The notes: a model not told the origin generated them from the sequence alone. DNA of 64,000 bases from Begonia masoniana (GCA_022432975.1 CM039502.1:10453290-10517289), one strand, 5' to 3'; numbered from the stretch's first letter, positions 11,411-21,915 are shown. A program made the numbers and translations.

Positions 11411-13891
11411 ATGGCGGATCACCACAACCACCACCACCGGCCTCATCGCTTTTCAGTCCCGGCTCGCCTCGCCCCGGCTACTACCTTCTCGACTGTCACC
11501 CCCAGATCTCTTTACCCTCGACATCCTCCGTCTTCTTCTACCCCAACTCCGAGTTCTTCCAAGCGAAATCTCTCTCTTCTCTATTCGAAATCTAGCAGCA
11601 AGAGCTCCATATCCCTTTCTTTTTTCCTTCTTCTGTCTCTTCGTTCTCTCTATTCTCTCCTTCCTTTTCTCCGTTCCTCTCCTTCCTTCTCTCTATTCCC
11701 CTTTACCTTCCTCGTTTCTCTCTTTACTTTCCTTCTCACTCTCTGTTTCTCCTTTTTTGGGTCACAATCTTCCTCCAAAATCGCTTTCAGCAATTCGAAG
11801 CAAAACCAATCTGTCTTGTCTCTCTCTTCGGTTACGCTATCGCAACATAAAGCATTGGGGGCCAAATCGATTCTGCTAGCCGTTACATTTCTTCTCCGAT
11901 TTCAAGCGCTACGGTACTGCGGCACTGCGTCGATGATTCTCGCTGAATTGTCAGGAAATGTCGCTGCTCGATTCTTGGCTAACAACCAGGGTGATCCGAT
12001 TAGAAATCGATCCTACCAGGTTCGTGGATTTCTCGCTATGTTCTTAGGTTTGTCTTTCTTATCCATTAGTTGGGATAGAATTGAATGCTTTCCCTTTACG
12101 CATTCATTCATTGATAAATATGGATGGGCAGTGTTTCCAAGAGATCATTGTTTAAGACTTCGGCCAATGTTACTCCCATTTTTATCTGGGTTTTTGAGTC
12201 GCTATGACCGTCTTTCTATGAACTGGGGAGCGATTAAACAATTGGGTCACAAACAAGCTCGTCTAATCTCGTTGTTTTACACAACTCTTGTGCTGGTCAT
12301 TCCTGCTGCAATTAGCATCCTCCTGTTTTCAGCCGACTTTGATAAAGTTTCCATTGGAACTTTAGCTTGGCCTCTGGCAAACACTGTGCTTTTTGGGGTC
12401 CTTTTAAATGAAATTTACAGTGATGACAAGTTAGTCAGCTCCAAAGATTTCAGGAGTGAGTTCATCATCACTTTTCTGTGTACTCTTGTTTTGGAGCTCA
12501 TTTATTTTCCAGAGCTTTCACTTTGGGGATTATTGTTCTGTGGATTACTGTTGTATGTTTCTGTTGGTGAATTGAATCCCTTTTACTCGAAGTATCTTGA
12601 GCTGGGCATAGGGCCCTCAGAGTCATTTACCACATCTGTTATGAAACCTATTCGTCACATATTGAGTCAGAGGAAATCACGGAAGATCGCCCTTTTTCTT
12701 CTGATCAACACTGCATATATGGTCGTGGAATTTGTAGCTGGGTTTATGAGCAATAGTCTTGGGTTGATATCCGATGCTTGTCACATGTTGTTCGATTGTG
12801 CTGCTTTGGCCATTGGACTATACGCTTCTTATATTTCTCGTTTTCCAGCTAATAGCGAGTTTAACTATGGTCGAGGGAGATTTGAGGTTCTTTCAGGGTA
12901 TGCAAATGCTGTTTTCTTGGTTCTTGTCGGAGTACTCATTGTGTTGGAGTCTTTTGAGAGAATTTTGGACCCTCAAGAGATCTCCACCAATAGTTTATTA
13001 TCCGTTTCAATTGGAGGGCTGCTTGTTAACATGATTGGTTTGATATTTTTTCACGAGGAGCATCATCATGCACACGCCGGCACTGGATCATGTTCCCACT
13101 CACACAGCCATTCGAACCATCAACTCGAGCATGGTCATGAAACTGATGGAAAGAATCAGAATGTTAATGCTGTTGACCATGGGCACATTGCTCAACATCA
13201 TGGACATCATGGTCATCATCAGAAGCATCATGATCATGGCCATCATCATGTTCACAAATGTCATCCTCATGATACTGGCCATACCCATGATTGTAAACAT
13301 GGCAATCATGATCATGGCTCCCATGAAAGCCATAAACTGGAAGAAACTCACAATCTTGACTCCTGCCTCGAGTCAAAAACTTGCTCTTCCCTGAGAAAGT
13401 TCAATCAGAATTCGGATGGTGAAAAGTTGAAAAAGCACCAACATCAGCACATTGACCACAACATGGAAGGTATATTCTTGCACGTTTTAGCAGATACGAT
13501 GGGAAGTGTCGGAGTCGTCATATCGACCCTTTTGATTAAGTACAAGGGTTGGCTAGCAGCCGATCCAGCCTGCTCGATCTTTATATCTGTCATGATTATA
13601 TCTTCAGTCATTCCACTTCTCAGAAACTCTGCAGAAATTTTGCTGCAAAGAGTCCCCCGGTCAAACGAGCATGAAGTGAGGGAAGCTTTAGCCGATATCA
13701 CCAAAATCCGAGGGATCTGCGGAATTCATAATTTGCATATTTGGAGTTTTACCAACTCTGATGTAGTGGGGACAATCCAGCTTCATGTTTCGGCAGACTC
13801 TGACCAGGCCTCTATAAAGTCGAAGGTAGCAGAGAGATTACACAATTCCGGAGTGAATGATCTGACTCTGCAAGTTGAGTATGTAAGATAA
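11411..13891 (+). CDS. MTP12: MTP12-like cation diffusion facilitator (zinc transporter)
   Basis: A single-exon gene of 826 codons, counted from the first ATG (MADHHNHHHRP). The long form (many N-terminal membrane segments before a CDF domain) matches ZnT5/Msc2-type proteins and Arabidopsis MTP12, which pairs with MTP5 in the Golgi to move zinc into the lumen. Residues 1-60 are Ser/Pro-rich, and hydrophobic segments fill about 60-400. The CDF core starts near 420 and has the first metal site HMLFD at about 457-461. A His-rich cytosolic loop runs over about 545-645, and the second metal site HVLAD is near 690, followed by a soluble C-terminal domain (IHNLHIWSF). Both HxxxD sites are intact and the frame is open throughout. 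The histidine loop probably senses or buffers zinc. Confidence 0.92.
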   Translation: MADHHNHHHRPHRFSVPARLAPATTFSTVTPRSLYPRHPPSSSTPTPSSSKRNLSLLYSKSSSKSSISLSFFLLLSLRSLYSLLPFLRSSPSFSLFPFTFLVSLFTFLLTLCFSFFGSQSSSKIAFSNSKQNQSVLSLSSVTLSQHKALGAKSILLAVTFLLRFQALRYCGTASMILAELSGNVAARFLANNQGDPIRNRSYQVRGFLAMFLGLSFLSISWDRIECFPFTHSFIDKYGWAVFPRDHCLRLRPMLLPFLSGFLSRYDRLSMNWGAIKQLGHKQARLISLFYTTLVLVIPAAISILLFSADFDKVSIGTLAWPLANTVLFGVLLNEIYSDDKLVSSKDFRSEFIITFLCTLVLELIYFPELSLWGLLFCGLLLYVSVGELNPFYSKYLELGIGPSESFTTSVMKPIRHILSQRKSRKIALFLLINTAYMVVEFVAGFMSNSLGLISDACHMLFDCAALAIGLYASYISRFPANSEFNYGRGRFEVLSGYANAVFLVLVGVLIVLESFERILDPQEISTNSLLSVSIGGLLVNMIGLIFFHEEHHHAHAGTGSCSHSHSHSNHQLEHGHETDGKNQNVNAVDHGHIAQHHGHHGHHQKHHDHGHHHVHKCHPHDTGHTHDCKHGNHDHGSHESHKLEETHNLDSCLESKTCSSLRKFNQNSDGEKLKKHQHQHIDHNMEGIFLHVLADTMGSVGVVISTLLIKYKGWLAADPACSIFISVMIISSVIPLLRNSAEILLQRVPRSNEHEVREALADITKIRGICGIHNLHIWSFTNSDVVGTIQLHVSADSDQASIKSKVAERLHNSGVNDLTLQVEYVR

Positions 13892-14440
13892 TTTAACTGT
13901 TTTGTTTTCCATAGATTTCATCTTCTTTAGAGGCTATGCAGGAGAGGGCTGATTGCCCATCAGGCCACAATTTCTTCAAGTGCTGCTTCTAATTTATGAT
14001 AACAAATTAAGAAGCAGTAGAAATGCTGAGTATTTGGACATTTGAAAGAAATTTTCCCATGCTTGTATAATACTAGTTTTAGTCTGAAATGAAAAGGAGA
14101 GAAAGTTTACATTGCTTTTATGTAGGTTGGAACAGAGAGCTCTATTTATGCAGGAAGTAGGATGAGCATTAGATTGCTGCAGGAATCAGGATCATGGTTT
14201 GCATAGTGTTTGCTCAGAACTAGTTTAAACTTGCAAACTAGTGGACTTGGACTTTTATTTGTCTGAAAGTTGAGAGAGATAGTTATTCCATGGCCTACCA
14301 CACGAATTACAACTACGTATTTTTCCAGGATGGCATAGTTCAAAGTCTATTATCTATGATGACTTTAAGTTTTTGACTGAAAGGGACTTCTTATATTGAT
14401 TATTATTTGACCCAGTATTTTAAAAGAATATAATAATAAA
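13892..14440. other. MTP12-like 3' region, no gene
   Basis: This is the 3' untranslated and downstream DNA of the transporter gene. I see no ORF with recognisable content. It is AT-rich with candidate polyadenylation contexts but no clear single signal. It ends where the MULE-type MITE begins. Confidence 0.5.
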
Positions 14441-14985
14441 ATAAAGAGTTTTTTTTTTAAATTTAAACTTTAAACTATGATTTTTTTTTTTTAAATTAAA
14501 CCCTAAACTATCAACCCTAACAATCTAAATATTAAATTATCGAAAACCTAACAAATCAAATCCTGGCGGACGGTCGATTACTGTCTGTTTGCTCGACACG
14601 AACGACCGATCTAAAAACGACGGTCGTCCGTTCTGTACAGTCCTATGTGGCACTGGACACGTCAAATCAGCAAAACGATTACGGGGTGGAGACTATTTAT
14701 ATTAAATGAGATTTGTTTCAAGAGAAAGATGCAGTGAACATGCGGTAAATATAATCTAACTTTACAGAACGGAGAGTCTCCACCCCCTAATCGTCTGGTC
14801 GATCCGATGTGCCCAATGTCACGTAGGACTGTGCAGAACGAACGACTGTTATTTTTAGCTCAACCGTCCGTGTCGAGCAAATGAACAGTGATCAACGTCA
14901 GCCAGTATTTGATTTGTTAGGTTTTGGATTGTCTAAGGTCTGATAGTTTAGGGTTGGGTTTAAAAAAAAAATCCTAAAAAATAAA
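14440..14985. mobile_element. Non-autonomous MULE-like element with ~220-bp inverted ends
   Basis: The left arm (about 14480-14700) and right arm (about 14761-14975) are reverse complements. Shared landmarks are AAACCCTAAACTATC, AACCTAACAAATCAAAT, TTTGCTCGACACG, CGTTCTG.ACAGTCCTA and GGGGTGGAGACT. Only about 60 bp separates them. The T-rich ends followed by CCCTAAACTAT resemble the right terminus of the large MULE at 9720-9760. It ends about 190 bp upstream of the GMPPA-like start codon, so it sits in that gene's promoter region. I could not fix the exact target duplication because both edges fall in homopolymers. Confidence 0.65.
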
Positions 14986-15177
14986 CGAAACGTCGTATAT
15001 GTAAGGTTTTCCATCCTCCCCCTACGCGTCGTCAGATCGGACTTCAAAAGTTGGACTCATATAACAGCGAGACGCCAGACCGCTGTAATTTTTCCTTCTT
15101 TATGGAAGTTTCGAAGCCATGCGAAGATAATCTAAGAGTCTTTACGAACTCTGACTTCGGTTTTCTGCAGAGTGCAG

Positions 15178-18100
15178 ATGGGAAGCTCAGACCAGAAGGT
15201 GGTTGCCGTTATTATGGTGGGGGGGCCTACCAAAGGTATTTATTTCATTCTTTGTCTCCATCGTTGATAATTTTTCCCAGGTCTGGTTTTTATTTCTGTT
15301 CGTGATCTTTTACAGGGACCAGATTTCGTCCTCTTTCGTTCAATACTCCCAAGCCTCTATTCCCTTTGGCTGGCCAACCCATGATTAACCATCCCATTTC
15401 GGCTTGCAAAAGGGTTTACTTTCCTTCGCTTTGCTCTGTTTTCAAAATTTCTGTCAAAGTTTGAAAATTTTTGAATGATCATGTAATGTGTTAGCTGATA
15501 TCTTGGTTTTATCCCTCAAGTTTTGATGCTTTCCTTTCAGATACCAAATTTAACTCAAATTTTTCTCATTGGGTTCTACGAAGAACGGGAATTTTCTTTA
15601 TATGTGTCTTCTTTATCAAATGAGTTGAGATTACCAGTGAGGTGACTGATCACTTTGTATTTAACCATATTGTTTCACAAGTTTTTGAAATCGATGAAAG
15701 TACACTCTTTTTTTTACACCATTTTAAGGATGTTTCTTTGTTGTGTTTTATTTAGGTACATGAAAGAGGATAAGCCACATGGCTCAGCTGGTGGCCTCTA
15801 TTACTTTAGGGATATGATCTTGGAAGATAGCCCGGTTTTATTTCCTCGCATTGTCTTTTAACTTGTTATAGCTCATTCCCCTCTGTTATGCCACTTTCTT
15901 TACATGCTTGTATTCGTGTTTTGCAGTCACAAATCCTTCTGCTGAATTGCGATGTTTGCTGCAATTTTCCACTTGCAGAAATGCTGGGTTAGTTGCGTTC
16001 TTCTGTAATTTATATGATGATTTAATCACTCTAATGCTTAACCGTGTCCTACGTTTATATTATTGTTTGCTTAGTTATAGAGATTATTTTTACTGGGGCT
16101 CATATTTTATCTGTTGTCAGAGGCTCACAAAAGCTATAACGGAATGGGAACTATGCTAGTTAACAAAGTTGGTACACTTTTTCTTTGGAATTTTTTTTTA
16201 TTAATAACTGAGTAAAGTACAATTTATACCATATTATTTAGAGTAATTTACATAGGGTAAATATCAATTTGTAGTCGATACCTCGAACTTTGAATCTCGT
16301 CAATTGTGACCTTGTACTTTGACACGTTATCAACTGACACTCCCGTTAGACTGTCAGTTAAAAATTTGCCATGTGCACCGCACATGGCACGAAGAAAGAG
16401 GGAAGAACCTTCTTCTTCGCACCCTTCAATCCTCCACCATTGCCAAGAGAGAGGAGGGTGAAGAGAGAGTGCGATGAATTTAAGGGAGGTCAGATGCATA
16501 AAATGCAGAGGCTTATAATTTTCAGTGTTTCTGCTTTTGCTATCATGCTGGACAGTTTGGATAAAATTGAAAGCCCTTCTGAGTTAAAGAAATACTACGA
16601 GGCTTGCCGAATTGATCCCGACAAAATTCCGTCTCTTGAAGATTGTTTCTCTTCTGAATTTTTCGATTTTGTTATTGCTGTACGATCTCCACATGTTTAA
16701 TTCTGGAAATATTTATAACTCCAGTCGAGTGATTGAGAAGCCTTTTATGAATTCGTTGGAGAGTGAGTATTAAGAGCAAACTGAAACACTAGGATATTGG
16801 ACCATTCAATCCAGTTAAAACGTTAAGAGAATCAAGCTCAAAAAGCTGCCATTTTTGTCTGCAATGGCTTGACAAACAAGCTCCAAGATCAGTGATTTAT
16901 GTGTCGTTTGGGACAACAACGGCCATGGAGGAGGAACAGATTGAGCCTGAGGAGCTTGCAATTGGGTTGGAGAACAGCAAGTAAAAGTTCATCTGGATAC
17001 TGAGAGATGCTGATTTAGGAGAGATGTTTTAAATGGAGGGGGTGAGAGAAAAGCTAAGCTTCCCGATGGGTTTGAGGAGAGAGTGAAAGAGAATGGGATT
17101 GTAGAGAGAGAATGGGCTCCACAGCTGGAAATTTTAGGGCATGAAGCTACAGGAGGGTTTATGAGTCACTGTGGGTGGAATTCATGTATGGAGAGCATGT
17201 CCATGGGAGTGCCTTTAGCTGCCTGGCCAACGCATTCCAATCAGCCAAGAAACACGGTTTTGGTGGTGGAACTGCTTCGAGTTGGAGTGGTCGTAAAGGA
17301 TTGGAAGAGGAGAGGTGAGCTTGTGAGATCGGATAGCATTGAAAAGGCTCTGAAAACCCTAATGGCATCAAAGGAAGGAGATGAAATAAGGAAGAGAGGG
17401 CAGCGGAGCTCGCGGCGCTCTCAGGCTAGCAGTGGAAGTCGACGGAGTTTCTCGATTGGAATTGGACTCTTTCATTGCCCATGGAAATTTTTTAACAGTG
17501 CACGTAACAATTTTTTAACAGACATACTAACGGAGTGTCAATTGATAATGACTTAAAGTACAAGGTGTCAATTGACGAAATTCAAAACTCGAAATATCAG
17601 CTGCAAACATTCTCATACTTTAAGGGTCAAATTGATATTTACCCATTTACATATTAGATCTTATACTACTTTTTTGACAAATAGAATCCTACTTTTCACT
17701 GTCAGTTATTTGGATCTTATCGTCAAATTTATTCATTAAATCCAGAATGCGTTTACCATGTTTTTTATTTAAACTTACAATTTCAAACCCGATTTCGAAG
17801 TCAATCGATCTCATCTTTGGCGATTTTTAACTCCGTTGATCTACTTTTTGGCGATTTAGAATTCTGTTGAGAGATTGACAGAGTTCGAAATTGAGTTAGA
17901 AATCATTGAATGAGTTAGAAATCGGACTAAAACATATGATTCAATAAAAAAACACGGTATACACAATTGAATTTAAAAGATAAATTGATGGTAAAGTCTA
18001 AATTGTTGGTAACTAGAAAGTAAAGTTTTCGTTTGTCCAAAAAAATAGTTAAGGTCTAATATGTAAATGACTCCAAATGTTAGGATCTAAAGTGCACATT

Positions 18101-20251
18101 ATCTTCGATAATATAATTAATGTAAAGTAGGATTGTGTCCCTGCCCTCCATTTTATTGCTGTTTTTACTTACTTTTTCTTGTCTTTTTGTTAATTTATGC
18201 TGATTATATCTAGGTTTCTGCTGAATCCGCTTGCCAGTTTGGTGAATTAATCGCCGATCCAGTCAGCAAGGAATTGCTACATTACATAGAGAAACCAGAA
18301 ACTTTTGTATGTTATACATATATGTTTTTTTTCTCTTGGTTGAAACTCCTTAGACTTATACGAAGATCACAGTTTCTCGAGTTGATGATTTGGAATGCAG
18401 GTCAGCAATTTGATAAACTGTGGTGTATACGTATTCACGCCAGATATTTTTACCACCATTAGAGACGTCTCCACTCATCGGGAAGGCAGAGGTTAGTCGT
18501 TGTCATATGTATTAGTGTAATGATATTGAATCTTGGAAAACTTTTTTTTTCTTTATTTTCAACTATTTGCAAAATGTAATGGCTTTGTTCGTCTTTACAA
18601 AGCAGTTTTCTTCGATTATCTGAGTATGATGTAAATTTTTACAAATTGTAGCTAATCTACGCCGAATCTCCAGTTTTGAAGCCCTCCAATCTGCAACTAG
18701 GTTAATCTCTTTCAATCCTTTCATTGCTGTTTAACTCCGAATTTTAATTGTGAAACCTGAAGTGAAATGCTCTTCTATATTCATCTTTTTACCGATAAAT
18801 ATTATTTTCATTTTTTTGTTTATACGGGTGCGTTCTTGTGGGTATTCATTTATCTTTTCGACTGCCTATTTACGAAACAGGACACTTCCCTCTGACTTTG
18901 TAAGATTGGACCAAGATATTTTGTCACCCCTTGCCGGAAAAAAACAACTATACACTTACGAGACCGTGCATTTTTGGGAACAGATCAAAACTCCAGGGTA
19001 AGGTCATGTTTTTGATGTATTCATTTTTCTTCTTTGTAGTAGTGTACTGTATTGACATTGCTGCCATTGTTGACATTGCAGAATATCTTTGAAATGTTCA
19101 GCTTTATATCTTGCTCAGTTTCAGTTAACCTCCCCCCATTTATTAGCTAGTGGAGATGGTACTGAAAGTGCTACTATTATCGGCGATGTTTATGTTCATC
19201 CATCGGCAAAAGTACATCCAACTTCAAAGGTAGTTCATATTAGACCTGCGTAATGTCGATTTTCCTGTGGTAATGTTATTTTAGAGAGCCACTTCAACAA
19301 TCATCAATGATGGGTGGAATGTGTTCCCAAGTAAAACCTCAGAGATCTAAATTTGCCTTTTCTTCTGAAATCAGATTGGTCCAAATGTCTCTATTTCGGC
19401 AAATGTCCGAGTTGGTTCAGGGGCTAGACTTATAAGTTGCATCATCTTGGACGATGTTGAGATTATGGTACGGGAGTGGATAATTTTGCAGCAAAGTCGG
19501 GTTTGCGGATTGGTCGTCTGCATGTTGATAAGTAACGCATTTAATCTCTCTTTACAGGAAAATGCAGTTATCATTAACTCTATTGTTGGGTGGAAGTCCT
19601 CGGTCGGGAAATGGTCACGCGTACAGGCAAGTCCAGCTATGTAATTATACCTCTCATATCATATCGGTTTGTTTGAATGTTAGACTTAAGTGACTTGAAT
19701 TCTTTTTTAATCGAGCCGAGGTTTGTTTGAACGTTAGACTTAAGTGACTTGAATTCTTTTTTAATCGAGCCGATGGGTCCACGTTATGGATCTTATTGAG
19801 GATTTTGTTTTATTTTATAGATATTTTCTTTTGCCTGTGATTTTTCCCGAACGGGTACTTCCACGTTAAATTTCAGTGACTTGATATAGCTGAATGTTCC
19901 ATCTAATCTCAATTCCTCCTATTTGCATGGCTTTGTTGTACAAATAAATTTGAACCCACTGATATGTGAAAATGGTAGTGAATCTATCAAATTCGTCAAT
20001 GTTTACTGACTAAAACTTGGTTATTTTTTCAGGCTAATGGGGATTACAATGATAAGCTTGGAATTACCATTCTTGGTATGTGACAGATCTTAGTTTTGAT
20101 TTCAATTTTATCAAAATTTTCCAATTTATTTTAGTTTTGCCGTGTCGCAGGAGAAGCCGTGATGGTTGAGGATGAAGTTGTGGTGACTAATTGCATTGTT
20201 CTACCCAATAAGACTCTTCAGGTTAGCGTACAGCAGGAGATTATATTGTGA
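15178..20251 (+). CDS. GMPPA/KONJAC-like mannose-1-phosphate guanylyltransferase homologue, 15 exons
   Basis: I placed 15 exons: 15178-15235, 15316-15413, 15541-15641, 15756-15834, 15927-15987, 16121-16167, 18214-18306, 18401-18491, 18652-18700, 18881-18997, 19082-19229, 19375-19467, 19558-19626, 20033-20075, 20151-20251. They sum to 1248 bp, 415 codons plus TGA, the usual length of plant KONJAC proteins. The N-terminal half is a nucleotidyltransferase fold ([18 protein letters not shown], then [23 protein letters not shown]). The C-terminal half has left-handed beta-helix repeats ([14 protein letters not shown]). In Arabidopsis these paralogues bind and stimulate the GDP-mannose pyrophosphorylase VTC1. 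All borders are GT-AG except intron 13 (GC-AG). Intron 6 is about 2 kb because of nested transposons. The gene looks intact. Confidence 0.93.
16255..17644 (+). mobile_element. Pack-MULE carrying a glycosyltransferase fragment
   Basis: It starts GGGTAAATATCAATTTG and ends with the reverse complement of that tip (CAAATTGATATTTACCC). It is flanked by a perfect 9-bp duplication ATTTACATA (16246-16254 and 17645-17653). Nine-base duplications are the hallmark of Mutator-type transposition. The inverted ends extend about 130-150 bp with shared blocks TCGTCAATTG, CCTTGTACTTT, TATCAA.TGACACTCC and CATGTGCA/ACGTGCA. Between them lies host-gene sequence (a UGT) rather than a transposase, which defines a Pack-MULE. 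It lies in intron 6 of the GMPPA-like gene in the same orientation. Confidence 0.88.
16500..17470 (+). pseudogene. Zeatin O-glucosyltransferase-like UGT fragment
   Basis: Fragments match family-1 UGTs of the zeatin O-glucosyltransferase group. [20 protein letters not shown] with CFSSEFFDF lies at about 16580-16670, a [13 protein letters not shown] segment near 16700, a VSFGTTT-like stretch near 16900, and [20 protein letters not shown] at about 17070-17130. The PSPG sugar-donor box is at about 17113-17245 ([10 protein letters not shown], ending in HSNQ with the glucose-type final Q). [10 protein letters not shown] and [13 protein letters not shown] follow. Stops and frame changes between 16700 and 17080 and the missing N-terminal half show it is not functional. 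It has no introns of its own and lies wholly within the Pack-MULE. Confidence 0.85.
19667..19774. repeat. 54-bp tandem duplication in intron 13
   Basis: Two adjacent 54-bp units start GTTTGTTTGAA and share TTAGACTTAAGTGACTTG and TTTTTTAATCGAGCCGA. They differ at about two positions. They lie inside intron 13 of the GMPPA-like gene and leave the exons untouched. Confidence 0.9.
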
Positions 20252-20640
20252 TACAGCCTTCCTCAGCTAATTTATAGTGAAAGCAGACTCTCCATACCTC
20301 AACTTTCAACTTCAAACATCTCATGTCACTGTCTTACAAATGTTTGTTTTGAGGGAATTTTGATTTTCAGAAAAGGTTGTTAACAGGTATTTTGCTGTGT
20401 TTTCTCCAACTGTTAAATACGAAGTATCCCAATATCGTCTTTGCAAAACTAACACAAATCGAGAATCTACGTCCGATTGCCGAGAATGTTTCAGAAGACG
20501 AGGAACCTTTAAAAGCTCACAATATGGAGGTCACACTGTAGAGGAACCGGGGAAGGGTCTTATAGGAGGCAAATGAACAGGCACTTTTTGTGGCTTCTTG
20601 GATATAAAAATGTGGAGTGGATAGTTCAAGTGTTAACCAA

Positions 20641-21036
20641 TCAGATGACTAAGAAGGGGGGTGGGTGATAGAGGAAGAGGATCAGAGACTGGTTCGTCGT
20701 CGGTTTCCAAAAGGATGTGGAAATTACGTTCATCGGACAGTTATCCAACACTCCTTGGCCGAGGCCACTAACATTGTCTCTTACCGACCTCTGGTCAAGC
20801 ATAATCTCCAAGCATCTATATCTTTCAGGCTGGTAGCCCCAAGCGATGCCTTGAATGTTTCTGTTCGAACCCGTTTGAAAGTTGTTTAAGTCCGTGTAGA
20901 AGACCCTTTCGTTGTCGATATCTGTCTTGCATCGAGCCATCCACTCTTTGTCAATGAATTCCTGACCGAGTAGTTGAACATGATATTCCTTGTCGATCAG
21001 AAACTCTTGAACCGTGTTCTTCCCATAATTATACAA
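20641..21036 (-). pseudogene. Golgi alpha-mannosidase II fragment
   Basis: The minus-strand frame resembles the C-terminal half of plant Golgi alpha-mannosidase II: KTDIDNERVFYTDLN, then LEIMLDQRSVRDNVSGLGQG and LDNCPMNV, in the order of the glycoside hydrolase 38 family. The segment between them is shorter than in the enzyme and partly out of frame (IQGIAWGYQPERYRC). The catalytic N-terminal domain is absent. It is a relic or captured fragment between the GMPPA-like gene and SEC13. I see no inverted ends or target duplication, so how it arrived is unknown. Confidence 0.65.
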
Positions 21037-21367
21037 CGACAGGGGGTTTCCTCTGAGCGCGGCAAGAGAGGGAAATCAAAGATTTCTAAAGCAATCTCCC
21101 AATGCACCAAACCAATCTTTGCCTCCGCTTTCAAACTGGGGTCAGAACTGTTATAATAGAATATCTATTGGTGATTCCGTAAAATTAATCAAAGGTCTAG
21201 TTGTTGGGCTGGGCCGGACATTTTCGGCCATTCTTGCGCCCAAACTTTCCACCAGGACGATTAATAAATCCGAGAGAGAGAGACAGAGAAGGGGAGTTGT
21301 GCTTCGTGCAAGGCGGTCACTGGTTCTGCGATCTGATTTCCTCCGTTAGCTTTTTCTTCTCCTTAAG

Positions 21368-21841
21368 GTAAACTCTCCGATATAAATTAATGTTTTATAT
21401 CATCTCTCTATTCTATTCGTGCCAAATTAGTTTCAATTTCTGATGTAAAAATCTTACAGATCTATTTATTTGCTGTTTGTTCAAAGAAATTTCTGATATC
21501 CGCATGTTTTAATTATGTAGATCTAAGAGCAGTGTCTTAATTTCGATTGTGATCAAATAATTGCAGTCATTTCCTCTCATGTTTCTAATTTGTAAACGTA
21601 GGTTTTCGTTTCCAATTGAGCAAGTAGCCTTTTGGTGTGTTGCTCTTTTACTGGTTCGAATTTTCCTTTTCCGATTAGAGATTTAAATTTTGTCAGTGTT
21701 AAATTGTATATATGATTGAATATATCTACGCGAGCTGTGGGCTAAATTATGAACTTCTCATTTCGCTGTTGATATATCAGTAATTTACAAATCAATTCAA
21801 TTCAATTTTTTTTTTTTTACTGTTTGAGTTTTTGGGTGCAG
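21368..21841 (+). other. Intron in the SEC13 5' leader
   Basis: CTTAAG|GTAAACT at 21368 and TGGGTGCAG| at 21841 form a good donor-acceptor pair about 75 bp before the SEC13 ATG. The intron has a T-run near 21806-21819 as a polypyrimidine tract. Upstream (about 21265-21367) lies a GA-rich then CT-rich leader. Leader introns of this type often raise expression in plants; whether this one does is inference. Confidence 0.7.
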
Positions 21842-21915
21842 AGTCGAAGGAATAAGAATTCATCTAAAGTAGATTGAAGAAGGATTGTGAGAGAAAGCCT
21901 GGAGTATAGGTAAAA

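Larger units (their letters stand above)
16217..18100. mobile_element. Older inverted-end element in intron 6, split by the Pack-MULE
   Basis: Joining the flanks of the Pack-MULE gives a left end that pairs with 18020-18100 reversed. Shared landmarks are TTTACATATTAGA.CTTA, ACT.TTTTTTGACAAA and a GTACA/GTGCA tip. The arms are about 80-90 bp with mismatches. The body (17660-18020) holds TTGGCGATTT and GAGTTAGAAATC repeats but no ORF. I could not identify its target duplication, so the class is open, although a MULE-type MITE is likely. Confidence 0.45.

Noticed and set aside
11265..11879. 204-codon plus-strand ORF overlapping the MTP12-like 5' end
   Set aside because: Out-of-frame overlap with a well-supported gene; its Ser/Leu/Phe content comes from the CT-rich coding sequence.
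13068..13394. ORFs on both strands opposite the His-rich loop
   Set aside because: They are frame shadows of the CAT/CAC-rich histidine loop of the transporter.
20399..20540. Plus-strand frame downstream of the GMPPA-like stop (contains ENLRPIAENVSEDEEPLK)
   Set aside because: It looks protein-like, but I recognise no family, it lacks an ATG in a good context, and it may be 3' UTR or another relic; too weak to list.
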